A stretch of DNA of 48,528 nt from a bacterium HR24 (GTDB lineage: Bacteria; Chloroflexota; Dehalococcoidia; SM23-28-2; HRBIN24), in NCBI GenBank assembly GCA_002898715.1, contig BEIA01000003.1:1-48528 (forward strand), in the 5' to 3' direction. Shown one piece after another: positions 17,443 through 27,491 of this stretch; the first letter of the stretch is position 1; each line of letters opens with the position of its first letter. The position numbers and the translations under genes are program-made. Under the pieces are notes generated by a model. That model was not told the DNA's origin. It searched no databases and saw only the letters and a program-made list of their open reading frames with translations.

Positions 17443-18909
17443 CTAGAGGGGCGGCCTGCGATGGCGCCAACCCGCTGCCTGCTCGTAAGCGTAGGCGACG
17501 CGCAGCACAGTGGCCTCGTCGAAGGGCCGACCGATGACCTGCAGCCCCACCGGCAGCCCCTGGCTGAAGCCGCAGGGCACGCTGATGGCCGGCAGTCCAG
17601 CGATGTTCACCGGGATAGTGAAGACATCGCTCAGGTACATCTGCAAGGGGTCCTCCAGCTTTTCGCCCAGGCGGAAGGCAGGCGTGGGCGAGACGGGGGT
17701 CAGCAGCACGTCGTAGCGCTGGAAGGCGGACTCGAACTCGCGACGGATGAGGGTGCGCACCTTCTGGGCCTTCAGATAGTAGGCGTCGTAGTAGCCAGCG
17801 GAGAGGGCGTAGGTGCCCAGCATAATGCGCCGCTTCACCTCGGCCCCGAAGCCGAACTGGCGCGTCCGCTCCATGTTCTCCCACATGGAGGCCCCTTCGG
17901 TGTACGAATACCCGTACTTGACGCCGTCATAGCGGGCCAGGTTGGCCGAGGCCTCGCTGGGAGCGATGATGTAATAGCAGGCCAGGGCGTAGGGGGTAGA
18001 GGGCAAGGACGCCTCCCAGTCCACCTCGGCGCCCATCTCGGCCAGCCGCTCGATGGCGTCCGTCACCGCCTGTCGCACTCCCTCCTCCACCCCTTCGCCC
18101 ATGTACTCCCGCGGCACGCCGATGCGCAGCCCCTTCACGTCGGGCACCAGCCCGGCAGCGTAATCGGGCACCTCTACCGGCGCCGATGTGGAGTCGTTGG
18201 GGTCGTGGCCGGCGATGGCCTGGAGCACAAGGGCGGCGTCGGTCACGTCCTTGGTCATGGGGCCGATCTGGTCCAGGGAGGAGGCGAAGGCCACCAGGCC
18301 GTAACGGGAGACGCGGCCATAGGTGGGCTTCAGCCCCACGATGCCGCAGAGGGCGGCCGGCTGCCGGATGCTGCCGCCCGTGTCGCTGCCCAGGGCATAG
18401 AGGCAGGCATCGGCCGCCACCGCCGCCGCAGAGCCGGAGGACGAGCCCCCCGGCACCCGTTCCCTGTCCCATGGGTTGCGAGTGGGCCCGAAATACGAGT
18501 TCTCTCCCGAGGAGCCCATGGCGAACTCGTCCATATTAGTCTTGCCCACCATCACCAGGCCGGCCCGCTTCAGGCGCACGATTACGGTGGCGTCGTAGGG
18601 TGGGACGAAGTTCTCCAGCATCCGCGACCCGCAGGTGGTGCGCACGCCGAGGGTGCAGATGACGTCTTTGATGGCGGCGGGGATGCCCGTCAGCGGGGTC
18701 ACGTCCTCGCCCCTCGCCAGCCGCTCGTCGGCCTGGCGGGCCTGCTCCAGGGCCAGTTCGGGCGTGAGAGTGACGAACGCGTTGAGTTGGCCCTCCACCC
18801 CCTGCAGTCGGTCCAGCACCGCCGCTGTCAGCTCCCGGGACGAGACCTCGCGACGGGCCAGCAGGTGCGCGGCCTCGTGGACGGTGAGCCGGAACAGGTC
18901 GTCTCCCAT
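17443..18909 (-). CDS. gatA: Asp-tRNA(Asn)/Glu-tRNA(Gln) amidotransferase subunit A
   Basis: Amidase signature [63 protein letters not shown]. Confidence 0.95.
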   Translation of the reverse strand: MGDDLFRLTVHEAAHLLARREVSSRELTAAVLDRLQGVEGQLNAFVTLTPELALEQARQADERLARGEDVTPLTGIPAAIKDVICTLGVRTTCGSRMLENFVPPYDATVIVRLKRAGLVMVGKTNMDEFAMGSSGENSYFGPTRNPWDRERVPGGSSSGSAAAVAADACLYALGSDTGGSIRQPAALCGIVGLKPTYGRVSRYGLVAFASSLDQIGPMTKDVTDAALVLQAIAGHDPNDSTSAPVEVPDYAAGLVPDVKGLRIGVPREYMGEGVEEGVRQAVTDAIERLAEMGAEVDWEASLPSTPYALACYYIIAPSEASANLARYDGVKYGYSYTEGASMWENMERTRQFGFGAEVKRRIMLGTYALSAGYYDAYYLKAQKVRTLIRREFESAFQRYDVLLTPVSPTPAFRLGEKLEDPLQMYLSDVFTIPVNIAGLPAISVPCGFSQGLPVGLQVIGRPFDEATVLRVAYAYEQAAGWRHRRPPL

Positions 18910-18912
18910 CGG

Positions 18913-19203
18913 CTACTCCTCGAAGACGGCCCGAACCTTGAAGAAGTCGCCTTCCCGTTGGGGTGCGTTGGCCAGCACCTCCTGCGAGGGCAGCGAGGCG
19001 CCGGGCTCATCGTCCCGCATGACGTTCTGGAGGGGGAGGACGTGGGAAGTAGGGGGCACCTCACTGGTATCGAGTTCCTGCAGGACCTGGAAGTAGTCCA
19101 GGATCTGCGAGAGCTGCTCCTGAAAACGGTGGACGTCTTCTTCGCTCAGGCCAACGCGGGCCAGGCGTGCTATGTGCAGGACTTCGTCGCGGTCGATGGG
19201 CAT
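18913..19203 (-). CDS. gatC: Asp-tRNA(Asn)/Glu-tRNA(Gln) amidotransferase subunit C
   Basis: MPIDRDEVLHIARLARVGLSEEDVHRFQEQLSQILDYFQVLQELDTSEVPPTSHVLPLQNVMRDDEPGASL. Confidence 0.93.
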   Translation of the reverse strand: MPIDRDEVLHIARLARVGLSEEDVHRFQEQLSQILDYFQVLQELDTSEVPPTSHVLPLQNVMRDDEPGASLPSQEVLANAPQREGDFFKVRAVFEE

Positions 19204-19287
19204 GTCGCGGGGGGCGCGCTGGCGGCCCGGCTCTGTCGAAACTATTATAGCAAGCGAGTGCCTTGCGGCCAGTTCGTGGAGGGAGGG

Positions 19288-20022
19288 ATGCGGAAGCTGG
19301 AGACCACCGACCGCCGCGCCCTGCTGGGCCACCCGAGCCAGGTGTGGACTTCGGGCCTGGCGCGACGTCTCGCCCTCGTCCAGCGGTATATACCTCTGGA
19401 GGGGAGACGGCTGCTGGACGTGGGCTGTGGTGTGGGCATCTTCTTACGCCGTTTCCTGGAGCTGTCCCCTGCCGTGTGCGGCATCGACATCGACCCCAAG
19501 AGCCTGCGGGAGGCAGTCCAGGTCACGCCCACCGTGGCGCTGGCGGTGGCGGAGCACCTGCCCTTCCGTGATGCGGCGTTCGATGTAGTGTTCATGCACG
19601 AGGTGCTGGAGCACGTGCAGGATGACCGTGCGGCCTTGCAGGAGGCGTGTCGAGTCCTGGGGCCGGGCGGGCACCTGGTAGTGTTCTGTCCCAACCGCTT
19701 TTTCCCTTTCGAGACGCACGGCGTCTTTCTCGGGCGGCGGTACATCTTCGGCAACGCGCCTCTGGTCAACTACCTGCCTGACCCTCTGCGGCGGCGGCTC
19801 GTGCCCCACGCTCGCGCCTACACGGCGGCAGGGCTGCGCCGCCTGTGGCGGGGGTTGCCCGTGCGAGTGTTGGTGCACACGCAGGTCTTTCCCGGGTTCG
19901 ATAAGGCAGCCTGGCGCTGGGGGCCTGCCGGCCGGGCCCTCAGGGAGCTGCAGAGGCTGGAAGGGACTCCTCTCCGAATCCTGGGGCTGTCGCATTTCGT
20001 TATCTTATCGAGGGAGTCTTGA
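19288..20022 (+). CDS. Class I SAM-dependent methyltransferase
   Basis: LLDVGCGVGIFLRRFLELSPAVCGIDID, FDVVFMHEVLEHVQDDRAALQEACRVLGPGG. The 17272 start in the ORF track extends antisense through gatA/gatC and is rejected. Confidence 0.9.
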   Translation: MRKLETTDRRALLGHPSQVWTSGLARRLALVQRYIPLEGRRLLDVGCGVGIFLRRFLELSPAVCGIDIDPKSLREAVQVTPTVALAVAEHLPFRDAAFDVVFMHEVLEHVQDDRAALQEACRVLGPGGHLVVFCPNRFFPFETHGVFLGRRYIFGNAPLVNYLPDPLRRRLVPHARAYTAAGLRRLWRGLPVRVLVHTQVFPGFDKAAWRWGPAGRALRELQRLEGTPLRILGLSHFVILSRES

Positions 20023-22454
20023 ACGGGGCCATCAGGACGAGGCGGTCGCGGCTGCGGAGGGCCGAGGCCCACCGGGAGGGTGCGGGGAGGGCCCGCCTGG
20101 GGGTGGCGGTGCTGGTGGCCCTGGCGTCCCTCGCCGTCCTCGCCCTGGGTGGCATCGGGGCTGCCTACGCCGTCTACCAGCACTTCGCCGACGAGTTCAT
20201 CCCCCCCAACGAGGTCATCGAGCAGACTTCCTGGCAGAGCTCCACCTTCTACGACCGCAACGGCAATTTTCTGTACCGGGCGGTGGACCCGGTAGGCGGG
20301 CTTTACGACCCGGTGCCGCTGTCGGAGATTTCGCCATACCTCATCGCTGCCACCATCGCCACCGAGGACGCCAGCTTCTACGAGAACCCGGGCGTCAACT
20401 TTCGCGGTCTGGCCCGCGCCTTCCTCGAGAACTTCACGCCCTTCGGTCCGGGGTTCCTGGAGGGGAGCGGCGGCAGCTCCATCACCCAGCAGCTAGTGCG
20501 CAACCTGTACGGCCGCATCGAGGAGGGCTGGTTCGAGCGCACCATAGAGCGAAAGGCGAAGGAGGTGGTGCTGGCGCTGGAGATGAGGCGCCAGTACTCC
20601 AGCGACCAGGTCCTGGAGTGGTACCTGAACCAGGTCTTTTACGGCAACAACTCATACGGGGTGGAGGCGGCAGCGCGGAACTATTTCGGCAAGTCGGCCA
20701 AGGACCTGACCCTGGGCGAGGCGGCCCTCCTGGCAGGCATTCCCAAGGCGCCGGCCCTGTACGACCCCACGCGTCCCGACCGGCCGGAGAACAAGGAGCG
20801 GGCCGAGCAGCGGCGGCAGGAGGTGCTGGACCTGTTGCTGCGCCACCTGGACACCGTGAACCGCATCCCGCCCCTGGCCGAACGGGGCACCGTCATCACC
20901 CCCCAGCAGATCGAGGCAGCGCGACAGGAGAAGATAGAGCCCCGCCAGGCGTCATTCCCCAAGCAGGCGGGGCACTTCGTGGACTTCGTAGAGGGCCAGG
21001 TCGTGCGCATGTGCGAGCGGGGCCTGTTCAAGGCCCCGGGCGGCGTGGACTGCGAGGAGGTGGTGACCAAAGGCGGCCTCAAGATCACTACCACCCTCGA
21101 CCTGGGGCTGCAGCACATCGGCGAGCAGACAGTCAATGACATACTGGCCCGCATCGGCAGCCGCTACAACGCCCACAACGGGGCCATCGTGGCCATCCGC
21201 CCCCAGTCGGGCGAGATCCTGGCCATGGTGGGCTCCCGCGATTACTTCGACACCAGCCCCCAGGTCCAGGGCAACGTGAACATGGCCGTGAGCTGCCGCT
21301 CCCACGGCTCGACGATGAAGGTGTTCACGTACATCACCGCCTTCGAGCGCGGTTGGGTGCCCTCGACCATCGTCGAGGACGAGCCGTACGAGTACCGCGG
21401 GCCGGGTGGCCAGGTTCAGCGGATACGCAACTGGAACGGCGACGTGTATCTCGGGCGGATCACCGTCCGCAAGGCGCTGTCCGAATCGGTGAACACGCCC
21501 GCCGTCCGCACCCTGGAGGCCATGGGGGAGGCCAATGTGGTGCGCACCGCCGCCCGCATGGGCCTCACCTTCACCAATCCGGTCGGGTCGGCCTCCTGCA
21601 ACGTACCGGTCACGGAGCGGTCTTGCGGCATCACCTGGACGCTGGGGACCTGCGAGGTGAAGCTGCTGGACATGACGTACGCCTACTCGAGCCTAGCGAC
21701 CAACGGCGCCATGGCCGGAATGCCCACGCTGGAAGACCTGCCCAGCGGGTACCGCAAGCTGGACCCGTCCGGGGTGCTCAAGATCGAGGACTCGCAAGGG
21801 CGGGTGCTGTACGAGTACAGGCCGCAGGTGGACCAGGTGGTGAGGCCTGCCTTCGCCTACATGATCACCGACATACTCTCCAAGGAGGCCATCAACTGGT
21901 CCAGGCTGACCATCGGCCGGCCGGCGGCCTCCAAGACGGGCACCGAGAACGACTTCCGCGACAACGTGGTGGTGGGCTATACACCCGAACTGGCCGTGGG
22001 CGTGTGGATGGGCAACAGCGATGGGACGCCCATGGCCCAGGGCGCTTTCAGCTCATCCGGCGCAGGGCCTATGTGGCAGCAATTCATGCGGGAGGCCCTG
22101 GCCCACCTGCAGTACCCGCCCACGCCCTTCCGCCCGCCCGACGACGTGGTGCTGGCCGAGTGCGACGGCAGGCAGGAGGTCTTCGCCCGGGGAGTGCCGG
22201 TGACGCGTCCGGGCGCCTGCAAGTCCCCCACGGGCGGCGCCGAGCCAGCCGTCACCCCCACGCCTACTCCGACGCCGAGCCCTACCCCTACGCCTACCCC
22301 TACGCCGTCGCCGACGCCGACGCTCACCCCAACGCAGCAGCCTGCCCGCACGCCTACGGCCACTGCCACGCCTACGCCGGACGAAGACGAGGGGACGGGG
22401 AACAATGACAACGGCAACGGACGCGGAGGCCGTGGCTCCAACGCCCGCAGGTGA
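20019..22454 (+). CDS. Penicillin-binding protein 1A-type transglycosylase/transpeptidase with TP-rich C-terminal tail
   Basis: IATEDASFYENPGVNFRGLARAF, GGSSITQQLVRNLYG, SHGSTMKVFTYITAFE, SKTGTENDFRDNVVVGYTPELAVGVWMGN. Confidence 0.95.
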   Translation: MNGAIRTRRSRLRRAEAHREGAGRARLGVAVLVALASLAVLALGGIGAAYAVYQHFADEFIPPNEVIEQTSWQSSTFYDRNGNFLYRAVDPVGGLYDPVPLSEISPYLIAATIATEDASFYENPGVNFRGLARAFLENFTPFGPGFLEGSGGSSITQQLVRNLYGRIEEGWFERTIERKAKEVVLALEMRRQYSSDQVLEWYLNQVFYGNNSYGVEAAARNYFGKSAKDLTLGEAALLAGIPKAPALYDPTRPDRPENKERAEQRRQEVLDLLLRHLDTVNRIPPLAERGTVITPQQIEAARQEKIEPRQASFPKQAGHFVDFVEGQVVRMCERGLFKAPGGVDCEEVVTKGGLKITTTLDLGLQHIGEQTVNDILARIGSRYNAHNGAIVAIRPQSGEILAMVGSRDYFDTSPQVQGNVNMAVSCRSHGSTMKVFTYITAFERGWVPSTIVEDEPYEYRGPGGQVQRIRNWNGDVYLGRITVRKALSESVNTPAVRTLEAMGEANVVRTAARMGLTFTNPVGSASCNVPVTERSCGITWTLGTCEVKLLDMTYAYSSLATNGAMAGMPTLEDLPSGYRKLDPSGVLKIEDSQGRVLYEYRPQVDQVVRPAFAYMITDILSKEAINWSRLTIGRPAASKTGTENDFRDNVVVGYTPELAVGVWMGNSDGTPMAQGAFSSSGAGPMWQQFMREALAHLQYPPTPFRPPDDVVLAECDGRQEVFARGVPVTRPGACKSPTGGAEPAVTPTPTPTPSPTPTPTPTPSPTPTLTPTQQPARTPTATATPTPDEDEGTGNNDNGNGRGGRGSNARR
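22251..22380 (+). repeat. Coding low-complexity (T-P)n tract in PBP tail
   Basis: Imperfect acnCCn repeats encoding VTPTPTPTPSPTPTPTPTPSPTPTLTPT...TPTATATPTP. Confidence 0.85.
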
Positions 22455-22512
22455 CCTAAAGAAAGCCTCGCGCTAGTCTGAATGGAAAGGGGCGGAGCGC
22501 CCCCGCGCCGGC

Positions 22513-24711
22513 ATGGACGAGTCCAGGCCCCGTCGGTCATCCTTTGTGCGCGTGAAGCGGCCCCGGGACAGGGACGAGGCCGCGCCTGAACCCCCTCAGG
22601 TTACGGAAGCCAGGCCCGCGGCGCCGCCCGACGCCCATACGCGCGTGGTGATCCCCCGCCAGGAGAGGGGGAGGGCAACCGTCTCTCCCGATGCCGACAT
22701 CGAGGTACGGGAGGTGCGCTACGGGGCGACTTCGCGCACGCCCTACCTGCGCATCGTCCCCAAACAGCAGCGGCTGACCAAGGTCGCGCCCGGCTACCTG
22801 GAGGCCACGCCTCTGGGCAGCCGGCCCATCGATGCGGTGGGGCGGTACCTGGCCGACCTGCGTCGCCTTCTCATAGGCAGCCCCTTCGCCACTTCTCAGG
22901 CCATCCACGAGCGGCTCAGCAAGGTGAAGGCGCTGGCGGTGTTCTCGTCTGACGCTCTGTCCAGCTCGGCCTACGCCACCGAGGAGATACTGATCGTGCT
23001 GGCCCTGGCTGGTTCGGGGGCGCTCAAGTGGTCGCTGCCCATCGCCGCGGTCATCGTGGCCCTGCTGGCTATCGTGGCGCTTTCGTATCACCAGACCATC
23101 CGCGCCTATCCCAGCGGCGGCGGGGCATATATCGTTGCTCACGATAATCTGGGACAGCTGCCGGGACTGGTGGCGGCGGCGGCCCTGCTGGTGGACTACA
23201 CCCTGACGGTGGCGGTGAGCGTGGCGGCGGGGGTGGCCGCCATCACCTCGGCGGCGCCGGCGCTCTTCGACCTGAAGGTGCCCCTGGCGGTGGCGGTGGT
23301 GGCTGTCTTCACCTGGGGCAACCTGCGGGGCATCCGCGAGTCCGGCACCATCTTTTCGGCCCCCACCTATTTCTTCATCGCGTCCATGGGCCTGGTCATA
23401 CTGGTGGGGGTGGCGAAGGTGGTCCTGGGCTACGCCCCGGGCAGCCTGTTTCACGCTGCGCCGCCGCAGCACCCCATCGAGCCGGTAGAGGCCCTGAGCA
23501 TACTGCTCATCCTGCGTGCCTTTTCCTCGGGCAGCGCCGCCCTCACCGGTGTGGAAGCGATTTCCAACGGTGTGCCGGCCTTCAAGCCGCCCGAGAGCTA
23601 CAACGCCCGTGTCACCCTGACCTGGATGGCCTGCATCCTGGCCTTCCTGTTCCTGGGCATCACCTTCCTGGCCAGCCGCTACGGGCTGGTGCCGGAGGAG
23701 CGGGAGACCATCGTCTCCCAGCTGGGGCGGGAGGTGCTGGGCGAGAGCCCCCTCTACTACGTGTACCAGGCGGCCACGGCCATGGTCCTGTTCCTGGCGG
23801 CCAACACGGCCTTCGCGGACTTCCCGCGCCTGTCGGCCATCCTGGCAGGCGATGGCTACATGCCGCGGCAGTTCACCTTCAAAGGCGACCGGCTGGCCTT
23901 CACCAACGGCATCCTGGCGCTGGCTGTGGGTGCGTGCGTGCTTCTGGCCGTCTTCAACGCCAGCGTCACGCGTCTGATCCCGCTGTATGCCGTGGGCGTG
24001 TTCGTGTCCTTCACCCTGTCCCAGTCGGGGATGGTGCGTCGCTGGTGGCGGCTGCGGGAGCCGGGCTGGCGGACGAGTATGCTGTTCAACGGTGTGGGCG
24101 CCGCGGCCACGGCTGTGGTGGCCATGATCTTCCTCCTCACCAAGTTCACCCACGGCGCCTGGATCTCCACCCTGCTTATGGGCCTGCTGGTGGTGCTGTT
24201 CCTCCTTGTGCACCGTCACTACCGGCGCTTTCAGGAGCTGGTGCAGGTCAGCGAAGAGGACGTGGCGCGGCTCCCGCCTCCGGCCAGCATGCCACTGGCG
24301 CCCGGTGCCCACCGGCCGCTCATTGTCATCCCGGTGGACGACCTGAACCGCATCACCCTGAGCGCTGTGCAGGTGGCGCGGGAATGGGGCGGGCGCATTA
24401 CCGCCGTGCACGTGAGCGACGAGCGCGAGAAGGCCGAGGAGTTCCGGCAGCGCTGGGAGCGACTGCTGCCCGATGCCCCCTTGCTGGTGGTGGAATCTCC
24501 CTATCGGGCCTTCCTCGCCCCCATGCTCGCCTGCATCGATTACCTCTCCCGTTCCGCCGATGGGCACGTGCTGGTGCTCCTGCCCAGCCTGCGCACCCGC
24601 CACTGGTGGGAGCGGCTGCTGCACAACCAGACCGTCCTCGGCCTGAAGCGCTACCTGAAGGACAGGGACGGCGTGCGCGTCCTGGAGGTGCCCGTGGAGC
24701 TGGAGCGCTAG
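22513..24711 (+). CDS. APC family amino acid permease with C-terminal soluble domain
   Basis: LAVFSSDALSSSAYATEEILIVLALAG, TIRAYPSGGGAYIVAHDNLG, multiple TM segments. Confidence 0.9.
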   Translation: MDESRPRRSSFVRVKRPRDRDEAAPEPPQVTEARPAAPPDAHTRVVIPRQERGRATVSPDADIEVREVRYGATSRTPYLRIVPKQQRLTKVAPGYLEATPLGSRPIDAVGRYLADLRRLLIGSPFATSQAIHERLSKVKALAVFSSDALSSSAYATEEILIVLALAGSGALKWSLPIAAVIVALLAIVALSYHQTIRAYPSGGGAYIVAHDNLGQLPGLVAAAALLVDYTLTVAVSVAAGVAAITSAAPALFDLKVPLAVAVVAVFTWGNLRGIRESGTIFSAPTYFFIASMGLVILVGVAKVVLGYAPGSLFHAAPPQHPIEPVEALSILLILRAFSSGSAALTGVEAISNGVPAFKPPESYNARVTLTWMACILAFLFLGITFLASRYGLVPEERETIVSQLGREVLGESPLYYVYQAATAMVLFLAANTAFADFPRLSAILAGDGYMPRQFTFKGDRLAFTNGILALAVGACVLLAVFNASVTRLIPLYAVGVFVSFTLSQSGMVRRWWRLREPGWRTSMLFNGVGAAATAVVAMIFLLTKFTHGAWISTLLMGLLVVLFLLVHRHYRRFQELVQVSEEDVARLPPPASMPLAPGAHRPLIVIPVDDLNRITLSAVQVAREWGGRITAVHVSDEREKAEEFRQRWERLLPDAPLLVVESPYRAFLAPMLACIDYLSRSADGHVLVLLPSLRTRHWWERLLHNQTVLGLKRYLKDRDGVRVLEVPVELER

Positions 24712-25925
24712 GGCCGGGTAGGCGATGCGGCCGAGAGCTGGGCCACCAGCGCGTCCAGCTCGGCCTCACTGGTAATAGCGCGCACCGTCTCCAGGAAGCG
24801 TCGCAGGCTGCCGGCCTGCAGCCTCAGTAGCTCCAGCTTGGGCCCCACAACGCTGGTCGAGGCCGGATTGTCGGCATAGAGGCCGAAGAAGGCGAAGTAG
24901 GCCTGGTTCAGTCGGCGAATGTAGTATCCCTGGGCGGCAAGCTCTTGCCGCTTGGACTCCATCAGCCCCTCTGCGTCGGCCACGCGGCCCGCCGCCAGCA
25001 GCGACTCGACCTCGAAGTGCAGGGCCCTCAGCTCTCTCACCAGAGCCGCGGGTGGCTCGCTGGGGCCTGGCACGGCGCTGTCCACCGGATAGCGCCGGAA
25101 GTACTCCTTGGTCAGCTCCTCAGCCACCAGGTCCGCCACCGATTCGTTGAGGGTGCGGGTCTCGGTGCTGCGGAAGTAATTGCGGCCCAGCGGGTAAAGC
25201 GCCAGGTAATGGTGCACCCACTCGTGGATGGCCGTCTCGACGAGGAAGGTGTAGCTGTCGCTGACGGGGACCATGCTGGGGTACGCGCCCAGCCCGCCCA
25301 CGTCTATCACCAGAGACGAAACGCCGGTGGCGTCCACCGCCGACTCCAGGGCATCCCGCTGAGCGGCCGTGAGGCGCGGGCTGATAAGAAAGGCGGAGTC
25401 CAGGTGGATACGCTGGCGCGGCGAGATGGCCAGGACCTTGGGCGTGGACCCCAGCTCCACCGCCACCGGTGGAAATACGAGGCCGAGGCGCCCGAACAGC
25501 GGCGGGCGGGCCGTCAGCCCCGCCTCCTCGAGCAGCGCTGTTATGCGCCCTTCCAGCAGCAGCTCGACGCTGTTTTCGGTGGCGGACAGCTCGTTCGCGA
25601 GCGCCTGGCGCTCCCTAGGGTCTGCCTGGTCGGGCTGCCGGGCGAGCTGACGGAGCCGTGCGGCAGCCTGGAGGAACCGCTCCAGGTCGCGCTGGCGGTC
25701 CTGGTCGCTCTGCCGCCTGAGCAGCGCGCCCAGCTTCACGGCCAGCTTCTGGGGCACATAGCGCAGCTCCCAGGACAGGGCGCTGTAGCTGTAGCGACCT
25801 GCCAGCCTCTCTACCGCCGTGCGGGGGCCGAGGGCCGCGTACAGGCGGGCGCCGAGCAGCATGCAGCCGCCCACGAGGGCGGCCAGCAGCACCAGATAGG
25901 CTGCTGCCCAGGTCCACCGCGCCAC
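24708..25925 (-). CDS. Membrane-anchored putative zinc metallopeptidase
   Basis: N-terminal TM (WTWAAAYLVLLAALVGGCMLLG); AIHEWVHHYLALYPLGRNYFRSTETRTLNESVADLVAEEL. Shares the CTAG stop palindrome with the convergent permease. Confidence 0.65.
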   Translation of the reverse strand: MARWTWAAAYLVLLAALVGGCMLLGARLYAALGPRTAVERLAGRYSYSALSWELRYVPQKLAVKLGALLRRQSDQDRQRDLERFLQAAARLRQLARQPDQADPRERQALANELSATENSVELLLEGRITALLEEAGLTARPPLFGRLGLVFPPVAVELGSTPKVLAISPRQRIHLDSAFLISPRLTAAQRDALESAVDATGVSSLVIDVGGLGAYPSMVPVSDSYTFLVETAIHEWVHHYLALYPLGRNYFRSTETRTLNESVADLVAEELTKEYFRRYPVDSAVPGPSEPPAALVRELRALHFEVESLLAAGRVADAEGLMESKRQELAAQGYYIRRLNQAYFAFFGLYADNPASTSVVGPKLELLRLQAGSLRRFLETVRAITSEAELDALVAQLSAASPTRP

Positions 25926-26009
25926 GGCGTCGACTCCTGTTCGCTGCTGAAGGCCGGTGCCATAATAACAGCTAGACCACCGAGCCAGGAGGCGGGAGGA
26001 GAACGAGGA

Positions 26010-26660
26010 ATGACACGCATCGCGTTCATCGGCGGCACGGGGCCCGAGGGTCTGGGCCTGGCCATGCGCTTCGCAAAGGCGGGGGAAGAAGTGTTCATAG
26101 GCTCACGGTCCGAGCAGCGCGCGGCCGAAGCGGTGGCTAAGGTCCTGGAGAAGGTGCCCAGCGCACGCGTCTCCGGCGGGCTCAACGCCGAGGCCTGCCG
26201 TGCCGGCGAGATCGTGTTTGTCACGGTACCGTACGAGGCCCACAAGGACACGCTGGCCTCACTGGCCGAGCTCATCGACGACAAGATACTGGTGGATGTG
26301 GCGGTTCCCCTGCAGTTCGGCGGGCACGGCGTGCGGGCCCTCGATGTGCCCGAGGGCTCGGCGGCGGAGCAGGCCCGGGCGCTGGTGCCCAACGCCAAAG
26401 TGGTCAGCGGCTTCCATCACCTGGATGCGACCCTGCTCCAGAACGTGGAGAAGCCCATGCAGGGCGACGTCATCGTCTGTTCCGACCACCGGGCCGCCAA
26501 GCGCACGGTGATGGAGCTGGCCGAGAAGATAGAATACCTGCGGGCCGTGGACGGCGGCGTCCTGGCCAACTCTCGTTACGTGGAGGAGTGGACGGCCCTG
26601 CTTTTGAACATCAACCGCATCTACAAGGCGCGCACGGGAGTGCGCATCGTTGGCATATAG
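26010..26660 (+). CDS. npdG: NADPH-dependent F420 reductase
   Basis: MTRIAFIGGTGPEGLGLAMRFAKAGEEVFIGSRSEQRA; ATG 26010 with RBS. Confidence 0.88.
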   Translation: MTRIAFIGGTGPEGLGLAMRFAKAGEEVFIGSRSEQRAAEAVAKVLEKVPSARVSGGLNAEACRAGEIVFVTVPYEAHKDTLASLAELIDDKILVDVAVPLQFGGHGVRALDVPEGSAAEQARALVPNAKVVSGFHHLDATLLQNVEKPMQGDVIVCSDHRAAKRTVMELAEKIEYLRAVDGGVLANSRYVEEWTALLLNINRIYKARTGVRIVGI

Positions 26661-26712
26661 GAGCGGCCATGCGCAGGCGATCGGGCGGCAGAGCGATCCG
26701 GGGTGGGCAGTG

Positions 26713-27489
26713 ATGGCGGCTCTCGGCGACCGGGCAGCGCGCGAGGTGCGCATCATACCTATCGACGGCATCGGTGAGGTGCGGCGGGGCGACGATGTGG
26801 CGGAACTGGTGGTGGCGGCGGCGCGGGCCCAGGGCACGCCCATCGAGACGGGCGACGTGGTAGTAGTCACGCAGAAGATCGTCTCCAAGGCGGAGGGGCG
26901 GTTGGTGGCCCTGGCCGATGTAATGCCCTCTCCCCGGGCGCTGGAGCTGGCGGCGGCGCTGGACAAGGACCCCCGCCTGGTGGAGGTGGTGCTGCGGGAA
27001 AGCCGCCGCATCGTGCGCGCGGAGCGGGGTGTGCTCATCACCGAGACCCGGCATGGCTTCGTCTGCGCCAACGCCGGGGTAGACTCGTCCAATGTGGCGG
27101 GAGAGGGCTACGTCGCTCTGCTGCCCGAAGACCCGGACGCCTCTGCCGAGGCCATCCGCCGGGGAATCCGCCGCCTGAGCGGGGCGGAGGTAGCCGTCGT
27201 CATCAGCGACACCTTCGGCCGGCCGTGGCGGGAGGGGCATGTGAACGTGGCCGTGGGAGTGGCGGGCATGTCGCCCTTCATCGACTACGTCGGGCAGACG
27301 GACCCCTACGGCTACGTGCTGCGCGTCACCACCATGGCCGTGGCCGATGAGTTGGCAGCAGCCGCGGAGCTGGTGATGGGCAAGCTGGACAGGGTGCCCG
27401 TCGCTATCGTGCGCGGCTACCCCTACCAGCCAGGCGAAGGCCGCGCCGCCGACATGGTGCGCCCGCCCGAGCGGGACCTCTTCCGCTAG
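26713..27489 (+). CDS. cofE: Coenzyme F420-0:L-glutamate ligase
   Basis: VRIIPIDGIGEVRRGDDVAELV, DVVVVTQKIVSKAEGR, VCANAGVDSSNV, VVISDTFGRPWREGHVNVAVGVAG. Confidence 0.93.
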   Translation: MAALGDRAAREVRIIPIDGIGEVRRGDDVAELVVAAARAQGTPIETGDVVVVTQKIVSKAEGRLVALADVMPSPRALELAAALDKDPRLVEVVLRESRRIVRAERGVLITETRHGFVCANAGVDSSNVAGEGYVALLPEDPDASAEAIRRGIRRLSGAEVAVVISDTFGRPWREGHVNVAVGVAGMSPFIDYVGQTDPYGYVLRVTTMAVADELAAAAELVMGKLDRVPVAIVRGYPYQPGEGRAADMVRPPERDLFR

Positions 27490-27491
27490 AC

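Noticed and set aside
17272-19287. N-terminal 672 codons of the 916-aa plus-strand ORF
   Set aside because: Antisense to MOSC, gatA and gatC; the real methyltransferase starts at ATG 19288.
22251-22380. Possible regulatory microsatellite
   Set aside because: Explained as the Thr-Pro-rich C-terminal tail common in cell-wall proteins.
22537-24624. 695-aa minus-strand ORF antisense to the APC permease
   Set aside because: Shadow ORF from high-GC codon bias; sequence is His/Gly/Arg/Gln-rich with no domain logic, whereas the plus strand encodes a clear permease.
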